Origin: VRUE01 sp963697915
GTDB lineage: Bacteria; Actinomycetota; Thermoleophilia; Solirubrobacterales; 70-9
Assembly (NCBI GenBank): GCA_963697915.1
Contig: OY969103.1
Coordinates: 1,302,001 to 1,366,000, forward strand
Direction: 5' to 3'
DNA length: 64,000 bases
Shown here: in pieces, positions 41,259 through 51,174 of the stretch
Numbering within the stretch: position 1 is the stretch's first letter
How the letters are laid out: every line of letters begins with the position of its first letter
The notes under the pieces: generated by a model
What the model saw: the letters and a program-made list of their open reading frames with translations, nothing else
Told to the model about the DNA's origin: nothing
The model's database searches: none
Position numbers and translations under genes: made by a program

Positions 41259-42676
41259 GGAACCGCGGCGGCATACAGGGAGTGGCGAGCAGCCCGGTGA
41301 TCGTCGGCGCGGTCACGACGCTGATCGTGATCGTCGCCGTCTTCCTCGCCTACAACGCCAACAGCGGCCTGCCCTTCGTCTCCACCTACGACCTCAAGGC
41401 GCGGGTGCCCAACGCGCTCGCCCTGGTCAACGGCAACGAGGTGCGGATCGGCGGCTCGCGGGTCGGGGTCGTGCGTGGCGTCGTGCCGGTCCAGCTCGGC
41501 GACGGCAGGGTCGCCGCCGAGCTCGACGTGCGCCTCGACCGCAGCGTCGAACCGCTGCCCGCCGACTCGACGATGATCATCCGGCCCAAGTCGCCGCTCG
41601 GCCTCAAGTACCTGCAGATCATCCCCGGCGACTCCTCCCGAGGGCTCGAGGCGGGGGACACGATCCCGGTCTCGGCGGCGCGGCCCGAACCGGTCGACAT
41701 CGACCAGTTCTTCAGCACCTTCGACGAGAAGACCAGGATCGCGATCCAGCGCGGCCAGGCCGGCTTCGGCAACGCCCTCGCCGGCCGCGGGCCGCAGTTC
41801 AACAGCGCCCTCGGCGCCCTGCGCGAACTCGCCGAAAGCGGCCAGCCGGTGCTGCGCACGCTGGTCGCCCCGAGCACCAACTTCGGCGGCTTCTGGCGGG
41901 CGCTCGAGGCGCTCTCGGCGACCGTCGCCCCGGTCGCCCAGCAGCAGACCGACCTCTTCGTCGCCCTCGACCGCACCTTCGCCGCCCTCGCCCGGGTCTC
42001 GCGCCCGTTCATCCAGGAAACGATCGTCAAAGGCCCGCCGACTCTCGACGCCGCGATCGCCGACCTGCCGGTGCTGCGCCCCTTCCTCGACGACTCGGAG
42101 CGCTTCTTCGTCGCCCTGCGGCCGGGTGCGCGGGCGCTGGGCCGGACGGCGCCGACCCTCGCCGCCGCGGCCGAAGCCGGCATCCCGGCGCTGAACCGCT
42201 CGCCGGCGCTCTTCGCGCAGCTCGAGCCGACCGCCGACGCGCTGCTCGCCTTCCAGGAAACGCCCGGCGTCTTCAACGGCTTCGATCTGCTGATCGACCT
42301 CAACGAACAGCTCGACCCGGCGATCTCGTTCATCGCGCCGGCGCAGACCAGCTGTCAGTACCTCAGCATCCTGACCTTCAACCTCGCCGACGCGTTCAGC
42401 GGCACCAACGGCGCCGGCAACTGGGTCAGCGCGCTGCCGGTAGTGGCGCCGGAAGGGCCCAACTCCGAGGGAGTGCCAGCCTCGGCACCGGCGAGCGGCG
42501 GCGGCGACGTCACGAATTACCTCCACTTCAACCCCTACCCGCGCACCGCCGCGCCGGGCCAGGGCGGTGTCTGTGAAGCGGGCAACGAGCAATACGTCGC
42601 CGGCACGACCTCGATCGGCCGCGCGGCGAAGCTGTTGGGGACGACGACCAAAAACGAGGCGGAAGAAGAAGGCTGA
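41255..42676 (+). CDS. MCE family protein 3
   Basis: 473 residues. N-terminal helix VIVGAVTTLIVIVAVFLAY. MCE domain with DLKARVPNALALVNGNEVRI, GSRVGVVRGV and RPKSPLGLKYLQIIPG. The extended helical domain then leads to a C-terminal part with one cysteine pair candidate (TSCQYLSIL, GVCEAGNEQY). The ATG overlaps the previous stop by 4 nt. It is likely one of six different chains of a single hetero-hexameric MCE tunnel, as in mycobacterial Mce complexes. Confidence 0.92.
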   Translation: MRNRGGIQGVASSPVIVGAVTTLIVIVAVFLAYNANSGLPFVSTYDLKARVPNALALVNGNEVRIGGSRVGVVRGVVPVQLGDGRVAAELDVRLDRSVEPLPADSTMIIRPKSPLGLKYLQIIPGDSSRGLEAGDTIPVSAARPEPVDIDQFFSTFDEKTRIAIQRGQAGFGNALAGRGPQFNSALGALRELAESGQPVLRTLVAPSTNFGGFWRALEALSATVAPVAQQQTDLFVALDRTFAALARVSRPFIQETIVKGPPTLDAAIADLPVLRPFLDDSERFFVALRPGARALGRTAPTLAAAAEAGIPALNRSPALFAQLEPTADALLAFQETPGVFNGFDLLIDLNEQLDPAISFIAPAQTSCQYLSILTFNLADAFSGTNGAGNWVSALPVVAPEGPNSEGVPASAPASGGGDVTNYLHFNPYPRTAAPGQGGVCEAGNEQYVAGTTSIGRAAKLLGTTTKNEAEEEG

Positions 42677-44184
42677 TGGGGCGCCTGCCGGAGAGAGACA
42701 TCAAAGCCCAGAAGGGGGAAGGACGCATCAAGTGGCGGCCGAACAACGTGACGATCGCCCTGATCTTCATCGCGATCTTCACCGTCGGCCCCTACCTGGC
42801 GTTCACCAAACGAATCCCCTTCACCAGCCATGGCTACCAGCTCAAGGCGACCTTCGCCAACGGGGTCAACATCTCGCCCAAATCGCAGATCCGGATCGCC
42901 GGCGTCGAGGTCGGCGAAATAACCGACGTCGGCCGCAAGGGCGATGCGACCGAGGTCACCTTCACGGTCGACGAGGAGGGCCGGCCGATCCACGAGGACG
43001 CCACCGCCCAGATCCGGCCGCGGATCTTCCTCGAGGGCAACTTCTTCATCGACCTAACGCCGGGCAGCCCGAGCGCGCCGGAGATGGAGGACGGCGACTC
43101 GATCCCGGTCTCCCACACCTCGACCTCGGTCCAGCTCGACGAGATCTTCACCGCCCTGCAGTCGCCCGTGCGGGCCGACCTGGGCCGCGTCCTGCAGGGC
43201 CTCGGCACCGCCTTCACGCACGAGCCGACCGCGGCGGAAGACGCGACCCAGCTGCCCGAGGTGCAGGGCGTGACCGGCGCCGAGGCGCTCAACAGCGCCT
43301 TCCTCTACGGCGGCCCGGCCGGCCGCTACAGCGCCCAGGTCACCAACGCCCTGCTCGGCACCTCGCCGGGCGACCTCTCGCGCCTCGTCGCCGGTGCCGG
43401 GCGCACCTTCGGCGCCCTCGCCAACAACGAGGAGGACCTGCAGCAGCTGATCGTCAACTTCAACACCTTCACCGGCGCGCTGGCCGCCCAGTCCCAGGGC
43501 CTGGAAGCCACCGTGGAGCGCTTGGCTCCCACGCTGAGGACCGCCAAGACCTCGCTCGTCAACCTCAACCGGTCGCTGCCGGCGCTGCGCGGCTGGGCGA
43601 TCGCCACCCAGCCCGCCGTCGCCGAGCTGCCCGGCCTGATCGACGCCGCGGAGCCGTGGCTGGCCGAGGTGTACCCGCTGCTCTCCGGGCGCGAGGGGGG
43701 CGGCATCGCGAAGATGCTGAGGGAAGCGACGCCGGGCCTCGCTGGCGCGGCCCAGGCCGGCAAGGCCAGCGCCCTGCCGCAGACCAACCGGCTCAGCCTC
43801 TGCACGACCCAGGTCTTCGTGCCGGCCGGCAACCAGGTGATCGGGGACCGCTTCAGCACCGGCGGCCCCAACTACCGCGAGTTCTTCTACTACCTGGTCA
43901 ACTTCGCCGGCATCACCCAGAACTTCGACGGCAACGGTCCCTACGTCCGCGCCCAGATCGGCGGCGGCAGCACTTTGGCCAAGGCCGATAACCCCAGCGG
44001 CCGGTTCACGGTCGACAAGGACCTCTGGGCCAACACGGTGGCGCCGCCGAGCGGCGTGCAGCCGCAGCTCGGCGGCCGGCCGCCGCGAAAGCCCGACGTG
44101 CGCTGCTTCCAGAACCCGGTGCCTGACCTCAACGGGCCGCTCGGCCAGGTCGGCGCCCCGCTCCTCGGACCGGTGGGCGGATGA
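42676..44184 (+). CDS. MCE family protein 4
   Basis: 502 residues. A basic N-terminus (RDIKAQKGEGRIKWRPNN) precedes the helix VTIALIFIAIFTVGPYLAF. MCE domain LKATFANGVNISPKSQIRIA, GVEVGEITDVG and RPRIFLEGNFFIDLTPG. The C-terminal region is about 320 residues, with LCTTQVFVPAG and RCFQNPVPD cysteines. The ATG shares one base with the previous TGA. Part of the mce operon. Confidence 0.92.
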   Translation: MGRLPERDIKAQKGEGRIKWRPNNVTIALIFIAIFTVGPYLAFTKRIPFTSHGYQLKATFANGVNISPKSQIRIAGVEVGEITDVGRKGDATEVTFTVDEEGRPIHEDATAQIRPRIFLEGNFFIDLTPGSPSAPEMEDGDSIPVSHTSTSVQLDEIFTALQSPVRADLGRVLQGLGTAFTHEPTAAEDATQLPEVQGVTGAEALNSAFLYGGPAGRYSAQVTNALLGTSPGDLSRLVAGAGRTFGALANNEEDLQQLIVNFNTFTGALAAQSQGLEATVERLAPTLRTAKTSLVNLNRSLPALRGWAIATQPAVAELPGLIDAAEPWLAEVYPLLSGREGGGIAKMLREATPGLAGAAQAGKASALPQTNRLSLCTTQVFVPAGNQVIGDRFSTGGPNYREFFYYLVNFAGITQNFDGNGPYVRAQIGGGSTLAKADNPSGRFTVDKDLWANTVAPPSGVQPQLGGRPPRKPDVRCFQNPVPDLNGPLGQVGAPLLGPVGG

Positions 44185-45587
44185 GCGAGCGCGAGCCCAA
44201 CGTGAGCCGCTGGCGCCACTACCGCGCGGCCCTCGCCCGCCAGGCGCGCGGCCGGGGCAAAGACACGATCGCGATCGTCCTGCTCTCGCTGGTCGCGATC
44301 GTGATGACGCTCTACATCTTCAGCCAGCAGAAAGCCTCGATCCCGTCGTGGACCCCCTTCGTCGGCCAGGAGTACGTCGATATCTCAGCCGACTTCAGCA
44401 ACGCCCAGGCGGTGCGGCCGGGCGCGGGCCAGGGCATCTACATCGCCGGCATCCAGATCGGCAAAGTCTCCTCGGTCGAGCTCGAAGAAGGCCACGCCCG
44501 GGTCGGGATGGAAGTCGAACCCAAGTACCTCGATATCATCCGCCCCGACGCGACCCTGCTGCTGCGGCCGAAAACGGGCCTCAACGACATGACCGTCGAG
44601 ATCGACCCCGGGGTCTCTTCCGGCCACATCGAGGAGGGGCACAACTTCCCCCTCTCGCGCACCGAACCGACGATCCAGCTCGAGTCGACCCTGGCCGTCC
44701 TCGACGCCGACACCCGCCAGTACCTACAGCTGCTGGTCGCCGGTGGGGCCCAGGGAATCGGCGGACGCGGCCGCCAGGTATCGAACGCCCTGCGCCGCTT
44801 TCAGCCGTTCACGCACTACGTCTCCGAACTCAACCAGGCCGTCGCCGGGCGCCGCGACGCCCTCGCCCAGGTGATCCATGACTTCAGCCTGCTGACCACC
44901 GAGCTGGGCAAACGCGACGCCCAGATCGAGCGCTTCGTCAGCGCCTCGCAGGAGGCGCTGGGCAACTTCGCCAACCAGCAGGCGGCGCTGCAGGAGTCGC
45001 TGGTCGAGTTCCCGCCGACCCTGAACGCGCTGCGCTCGGCCTCGGCCAGCGCCAATCAGTTCTCGCTGGTCGCCCGCCCGGCGCTGCTCGGCCTGATCCC
45101 GCAGTCGCAGGCCCTCGGGCCGGCCCTCGAGGCCACCGAGCGACTGTTCGACCAGACCCTGACGCCGATCTCCGACCAGATCCGGCCCTTTACCCGGGAA
45201 GTCCGCCCGGTGGTCAACCAAGTCCGTCGCGGGGCGCCTGACCTCAACCGCACGGTCCGCGGTTTCGGCAACGTGCTGGACTCGCTCAACAGCTTCCTCA
45301 ACGAACTCGCCTTCAACCCGGAGGGGACGAAGGAGAGCAACCTCTTCTACCTCTCCTGGCTCAACCACAACCTCAACGCCAACTTCAACCTCACCGACGC
45401 CGGCGGCCCGATCCTGCGCAGCCTGCCGCTGATCACTTGCAACCTCAGCTGGCTCGCCGACAGCTTCGCGCCGTCCAGGCCGCAGCTGGAGACGTTCCTC
45501 CAGGCCTCCCGACTCCCCGCACCCGATGAACTCCCGCCGATCCCCGAAGACAAAAGAAACCCCGGCGTAAGCTGCGGTCCCGAATGA
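44181..45587 (+). CDS. MCE family protein 5
   Basis: 468 residues. N-terminal helix IAIVLLSLVAIVMTLYIF. MCE domain with ISADFSNAQAVRPGAGQGIY, GIQIGKVSSVEL and RPKTGLNDMTVEIDPG. Long helical region with SELNQAVAGRRDALAQVIHD and later LITCNLSWLADSF and a final cysteine (PGVSCGPE). ATGA overlap with its neighbour upstream and 4-nt overlap downstream. Confidence 0.92.
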   Translation: MSEREPNVSRWRHYRAALARQARGRGKDTIAIVLLSLVAIVMTLYIFSQQKASIPSWTPFVGQEYVDISADFSNAQAVRPGAGQGIYIAGIQIGKVSSVELEEGHARVGMEVEPKYLDIIRPDATLLLRPKTGLNDMTVEIDPGVSSGHIEEGHNFPLSRTEPTIQLESTLAVLDADTRQYLQLLVAGGAQGIGGRGRQVSNALRRFQPFTHYVSELNQAVAGRRDALAQVIHDFSLLTTELGKRDAQIERFVSASQEALGNFANQQAALQESLVEFPPTLNALRSASASANQFSLVARPALLGLIPQSQALGPALEATERLFDQTLTPISDQIRPFTREVRPVVNQVRRGAPDLNRTVRGFGNVLDSLNSFLNELAFNPEGTKESNLFYLSWLNHNLNANFNLTDAGGPILRSLPLITCNLSWLADSFAPSRPQLETFLQASRLPAPDELPPIPEDKRNPGVSCGPE

Positions 45588-47131
45588 GCAAGAAGGCACC
45601 CAGTACCGGTCAGCTCCTCGTCATCGTCGGCTTCGCGCTGTCCTGCTTCGGCATCCTGCTCTTCCTCTGGGTCACCTTCGGCGGGCCGACGCCGTTCAAA
45701 GCGAAGCCCTACGAAATCAAGGTGCCGTTCAAAGAGGCGACCCAGCTCGCCCAGCAGTCCGAAGTGCGGATCTCGGGCGTCACCGTCGGCAGGGTCCAGG
45801 ACATCGAGATCGCGCCGAACGGCGAGCAGGCGCTGGCCATGGTTCACATCCAGGACAAGTACGGGCCGATCCCGGAGGGCTCGCGGGCGATGCTGCGCAC
45901 CAAGACGCTGCTCGGCGAGACCTACATCGAGCTGACCCCCGGTAACGCCGACGAACCGACCCTGCCCGACGGCGGCACCCTGCCGACCGCCAACGTCGCC
46001 GAATCGGTCCAGCTCGACGAGATCTTCCGCACCTTCGACGTCCGCACCCGCGCCGCCTTCCAGGAATGGATGCAGCAGTCGGCGGTCGCGATCGAGGGCC
46101 GCGGCGCCGACCTCTCCAACGCCTTCGCCGAGTTCGACCCCTTCTTCACCGAGTTCGCCAAGCTCTTCCGCCTGCTCGACACGCAGCGGCTGGCGGTTCG
46201 CCAGGTCTTCAGCAACGGCGCCACCTCGCTCGCGGCCCTGCGCGGCCGCGAGGGCCAACTGGCCCAGCTGATCGAGAACTCAAACGCGGTCTTCCGCACC
46301 GCGGCGGCGCGCGACAGGGACATCGAAGCCCTCTTCCGCGCCTTCCCCACCTTCGAGGACGAGTCGAAGCTGACCCTCGACCGGCTGCGCGAGTTCGCGC
46401 TCAACACCGACCCGCTGGTCCGCCAACTGGTGCCGGCGGCCGAAGAGCTCTCGCCGACCCTGATCTCCTTCTCGCGCCTGGCGCCGCAGGCGCAGGGCTT
46501 CTTCGAAGGGCTGGAAACCGTGATCGACCGCGCCCCCAGCGGCTTCCCGGCGGCGCGCAAGCTCTTCCGCGACGACTTCCCGGTCCTGCTGCGCGCGCTC
46601 GACCCCTTCCTGCGCAACCTCAACCCGATCGTCAAAGGCATCGACCTCTACAAGAACGAGATCGCGGCACTGCTGGGTAACGCCGCCGCGGCGACCAACT
46701 CCGTTTACATCACCACCGACGGCAGCCAGAAGCACGCCCTGAGGGGGCTATTCAACGTCGGCCCGGAATCGCTCGCCGCTTACCCCAATCGCCTGACCAC
46801 CAACCGCAACAGCGCCTACAGCCAGCCGCGCGCCTCCGATCGCCTGGCCGGCGGCCTGCTCAGCTTCGACGTCCGCCAGTGCAGCGCCGGGATCACCGCG
46901 AGCCTCGATCCCGACACGCCCAACGACCCCGCCTTCAACCAGCGCACCGGCGGCGACGTCACCAAAGCGACCGACTTCTTCGATCGGCTCAAGCAGTTCG
47001 CCTTCGGCGGGCAGACCGACTCGGCGACGATCCCGGCCCCGGGCTGCAGCCCGCAGGCGCCGTTCGAGCCGATCTACGGCAGCGGCCCGGCGACCATCTA
47101 CCAGCACACCTTCGAGCAGCAGGGCGAGTAA
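45584..47131 (+). CDS. MCE family protein 6 (last gene of mce operon)
   Basis: 515 residues. N-terminal helix LLVIVGFALSCFGILLFLWV; the cysteine does not fit a lipobox. MCE domain KVPFKEATQLAQQSEVRISG, VTVGRVQDIEI and KTLLGETYIELTPG. The helical region is followed by a C-terminal domain with QCSAGITASLDPDTP and GCSPQAPFEPIYG. A hairpin terminator begins 4 nt after the stop, marking the operon end. Confidence 0.92.
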   Translation: MSKKAPSTGQLLVIVGFALSCFGILLFLWVTFGGPTPFKAKPYEIKVPFKEATQLAQQSEVRISGVTVGRVQDIEIAPNGEQALAMVHIQDKYGPIPEGSRAMLRTKTLLGETYIELTPGNADEPTLPDGGTLPTANVAESVQLDEIFRTFDVRTRAAFQEWMQQSAVAIEGRGADLSNAFAEFDPFFTEFAKLFRLLDTQRLAVRQVFSNGATSLAALRGREGQLAQLIENSNAVFRTAAARDRDIEALFRAFPTFEDESKLTLDRLREFALNTDPLVRQLVPAAEELSPTLISFSRLAPQAQGFFEGLETVIDRAPSGFPAARKLFRDDFPVLLRALDPFLRNLNPIVKGIDLYKNEIAALLGNAAAATNSVYITTDGSQKHALRGLFNVGPESLAAYPNRLTTNRNSAYSQPRASDRLAGGLLSFDVRQCSAGITASLDPDTPNDPAFNQRTGGDVTKATDFFDRLKQFAFGGQTDSATIPAPGCSPQAPFEPIYGSGPATIYQHTFEQQGE

Positions 47132-47134
47132 GAA

Positions 47135-47153
47135 GGGCGGCCCGAGGCCGCCC
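47135..47153. terminator. Bidirectional hairpin after the mce operon
   Basis: GGGCGGCC-CGA-GGCCGCCC. In the minus direction it is followed by TTCTT. It separates the end of the mce operon from the convergent copy 4 gene. Confidence 0.7.
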
Positions 47154-47198
47154 CTCTACTCCGTCTCTCTGCCCGAGCCGAGTGCCGGAGTTACTCAC

Positions 47199-47993
47199 TC
47201 ACCCCTTCGGCGTGCAGGGCGCGACCACGCTGCCCTTGAGCACGGTTTGAGGAGCTACGTTGGGAACGCCGGTTTCATTTTTGAAGAGGATCTTCGTCGC
47301 TTTACCGACGAACTTCCCGTCCGGGCATTTGGCTTCGAAGTAACTGGTCTTCTTGCCTTTGTACTGGTAGTTCCGCTGGAGCTTGAATTTGAAGTCCAGC
47401 GCTGAGCCGTTGCCGCCGACGATCTGCGGGATCCTGGCGACCGAGTGAACGCCGGTGCCCCTCCTCTGAATCGTCACGTCGGTGACGATCGCGGCCGGCA
47501 CCGGAACGGTGATGAAGGTGTGGATCAGGAGCTTGATCTTGCCGCCTTTTTCACCGCCGTTGAAGACCGTGATCGGGCTGGTGACCTTCAGCGGTTTCTG
47601 TTCCTGGAAGGCGATCTCGGCGTGCGCGATGCCGGTGCCGACGGTGGTTTTCCCGCACACGCGCCGCGCCGCGGCGGTGTTCTGGGCCTCGAGCTGTCCC
47701 GCGCTACAGGTGGGCAAGCCTTTGACGTTGAGCTTCACGTCCTTGTCGATGTCGACCACCACTTCGCGCAGTGCCGAGGGGTGGGTCCCGTCGCTGGTTT
47801 TGACGGTGCCGAAGAGCGTCGTGGTTACCGGCACGTAACTGTTCTTCGGCATCGCTTTCGGCGAGACGTTGGCGCCGAAGGTGACGATCAGGTTGCCGGC
47901 TCGGATGGTGGTCGTGACCGCGCTGGCGACCGCTGCGACCCCCAGGGCCATGATCCCGGTTAGAGCGAGCGTCACGATGAGCTTTCTACGCAT
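47199..47993 (-). CDS. Secreted four-cysteine family protein, copy 4
   Basis: 264 residues with signal peptide LALTGIMALGVAAVASA. Motifs: NLIVTFGANVSPKAMPKNSY, TSDGTHPSALREVVVDIDKD, GLPTCSAGQLEAQNTAAARR, RVCGKTTVGTG, SPITVFNGGEKGGK, KKTSYFEAKCPDGKF and VAPCTPKG. It is close to copy 5 along its whole length, including the unusual end PCTPKG, so the pair arose by tandem duplication. GAGGGAGGAC precedes the ATG. Convergent with the mce operon. Confidence 0.86.
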   Translation of the reverse strand: MRRKLIVTLALTGIMALGVAAVASAVTTTIRAGNLIVTFGANVSPKAMPKNSYVPVTTTLFGTVKTSDGTHPSALREVVVDIDKDVKLNVKGLPTCSAGQLEAQNTAAARRVCGKTTVGTGIAHAEIAFQEQKPLKVTSPITVFNGGEKGGKIKLLIHTFITVPVPAAIVTDVTIQRRGTGVHSVARIPQIVGGNGSALDFKFKLQRNYQYKGKKTSYFEAKCPDGKFVGKATKILFKNETGVPNVAPQTVLKGSVVAPCTPKG

Positions 47994-48065
47994 GTCCTCC
48001 CTCTCTCTCGGTGGATGTGCGGCCGCGCCGCGACCGCGCGAGGCCTACCTACTTTAGGGCATGAA

Positions 48066-48091
48066 AAAGGGCGGCCCGGAGGCCGCCCTTT
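48066..48091 (-). terminator. Intrinsic terminator after copy 5
   Basis: Perfect 11-bp stem AAAGGGCGGCC/GGCCGCCCTTT with a 4-nt loop, followed on the minus strand by further T residues (TTTTTCAT). It ends the copy 5 transcript before the copy 4 promoter region. Confidence 0.85.
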
Positions 48092-48124
48092 CGCAGCTTC
48101 TTGACGAAGCGTGGTCGTGCCTGA

Positions 48125-48928
48125 CTAGCCCTTGGGCGTGCAGGGCACGACGATGCCGCCGGTGAGTTCCGTCGTCGGAGCGACTCCCGGGACATTGGTT
48201 TCGTTTTTGAAGATGGCCTTCGTCGCCCGGGCGTTGAAGTGACCGTCCGGGCACTTGGCGTTCAGGTAGCTCTGCTTCTTGCCTTTGTAGGTGAATTTGT
48301 GGTCGAGCTTGAAATTGAACGCGATCGCGGAGCCGTTGCCACCCACGATCTGGGGGACTTTGGCGATCACCTGATAGCCGTAGCGGCCTTTCTTGATTTT
48401 CTTGACTTCGAGCGTGGTGACGATCGCGGCCGGAACCGGAACGGTGAGGTAGGTGTGGATGAACATCGTCGTCTTGCCGCCTTTGGTGCCGCCGTTGAGG
48501 ATCAGCAGCGGGCTGCTGACGGTCAGCGGTCGCTGTTCCTCGAAGGCGATCTCGGCCTTGGCGCTGCCGCTGCCGACGATCGCGTCGCCGCAGACGGCTT
48601 TCACGCCCTTGGTGTCGCGGGCCTCGAGCTGAGGGCCCGTGCAGACCGGCACGCCGGTCGTGTTCAGGGTGCCGTTCTTGTCGATCTCGATGATCGCTTC
48701 GCGGAAGGCCGACGGGTGGGTTCCGTCGGTGGTTTTGACGCTGCCGCTGGTGACCAGCCCGATCGGCGCCAGCTTGGTCTTCGGCAGTGCCTTCGGCGTG
48801 ACGTCACCGCTGAACGTGAGGATCAAGTTGCCGGCACGAAGGGTCGTGGTGACCGCATTGGCGACCGTAGCGACTCCCAGGGCCAGCACCGCGCTCGTAG
48901 CGAGCGCTAGGACGAGCTTTTTGCGCAT
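48125..48928 (-). CDS. Secreted four-cysteine family protein, copy 5
   Basis: 267 residues with signal peptide LALATSAVLALGVATVANA. Motifs: NLILTFSGDVTPKALPKTKL, TTDGTHPSAFREAIIEIDKN, GVPVCTGPQLEARD, KAVCGDAIVGSG, SPLLILNGGTKGGK, GRYGYQVIAKVPQIVGGNGS, NAKCPDGHF and VVPCTPKG. The ATG is preceded by AAGGAGAG with about 9-nt spacing. It has its own terminator and its own 152-nt upstream gap, so it is probably expressed separately from copy 4. The TetR gene lies just upstream on the same strand. Confidence 0.86.
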   Translation of the reverse strand: MRKKLVLALATSAVLALGVATVANAVTTTLRAGNLILTFSGDVTPKALPKTKLAPIGLVTSGSVKTTDGTHPSAFREAIIEIDKNGTLNTTGVPVCTGPQLEARDTKGVKAVCGDAIVGSGSAKAEIAFEEQRPLTVSSPLLILNGGTKGGKTTMFIHTYLTVPVPAAIVTTLEVKKIKKGRYGYQVIAKVPQIVGGNGSAIAFNFKLDHKFTYKGKKQSYLNAKCPDGHFNARATKAIFKNETNVPGVAPTTELTGGIVVPCTPKG

Positions 48929-49080
48929 TTCTTCTCTCTCCTTTTGGGGCCTGTACCCGTGAGCCGTCGGCTACGGCAAGCCGTGATTCGTTCCCTGCGC
49001 GGCCAACGCTACCAGCGTCCACGCCGTTCCTGTCTAAAAACCCGTCTCGGCAACTAAAAGAGCGCTGCCTGGCCGCCCGC

Positions 49081-49770
49081 TCAGCCCTTGAGCATCGAGA
49101 GCCGCACGCGCTCACGCTCCTCAGCCGCCCCCTCGGGGCCGAGGAAGGGCAGCGTGATCCAGAACATCAGGTCGGGCAGGCGGCTGGGCAGGCGCGCCGA
49201 GGCGCCGTGCAGGATCTCGCTGTAGAGCAGCTCGTTGATGCCGCCGGCGAGGGAGAGCGAGGTGATGCCGGGCAGCTCGACCGAGGTCTCCGCCCGGCCG
49301 GCGTCGAGGAAGCCGGTGAACTGGCGCAGGGCGGCGTCGCGGCGGGCCAGCGCCTTGGGTCCCGCGGCGAGCACCTCGACGATCGCGAAACGCCCCTCGT
49401 CCGGGTGCTCGGCGAGGTGCTTCAGCAGCTCACCGAGGCCCGCCGCGACGCGCTCCGCCCAGGGCGCCCCGGGCTTCGACTCGAAGCCGCGGGCGGTGTC
49501 GCCGAGCAGGTTGCCGAGCAGGACGTCGTAGGCGGCGAGGAAGCAGTCCTCCTTGCTCGCGAACAGCTCGTAGAAGGTCTTGCGGGAAACGCCGGCGACC
49601 CCAATCACGTCGACCACCCGCGTCTCGGGGTAGCCACGCTCGGCGACGACTTCGATCATCGCTTGCAGGATTCGGCGCCGCTGGGACTCCGTCACCGCCT
49701 CCCGCGGTAGCCCGTGACGGCCCCTGGGCAGCCGCTCGTTCAACTTAGCGGTGCGTTTACCAGAGGACAC
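49081..49770 (-). CDS. TetR family transcriptional regulator
   Basis: 229 residues. The N-terminal helix-turn-helix is clear: RRRILQAMIEVVAERGYPET, then VVDVIGVAGVSRKTFYELFA and SKEDCFLAAYD. The ligand domain is divergent. GTG 49770 has TAAAGT exactly 6 nt upstream, overlapping the purA stop codon, so it is probably leaderless with its promoter inside the end of purA. Position next to copy 5 makes the secreted family a candidate target; that is inference. Confidence 0.9.
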   Translation of the reverse strand: MSSGKRTAKLNERLPRGRHGLPREAVTESQRRRILQAMIEVVAERGYPETRVVDVIGVAGVSRKTFYELFASKEDCFLAAYDVLLGNLLGDTARGFESKPGAPWAERVAAGLGELLKHLAEHPDEGRFAIVEVLAAGPKALARRDAALRQFTGFLDAGRAETSVELPGITSLSLAGGINELLYSEILHGASARLPSRLPDLMFWITLPFLGPEGAAEERERVRLSMLKG

Positions 49771-49779
49771 ACATGGACT

Positions 49780-51150
<1,371 letters not shown>

Positions 51151-51174
51151 AGCGACCCGAGATTGTGACTGGTT

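Noticed and set aside
45584..45670. Lipoprotein signal in MCE protein 6
   Set aside because: The cysteine in FALSCFG is in the middle of the helix and the residues before it do not fit a lipobox.
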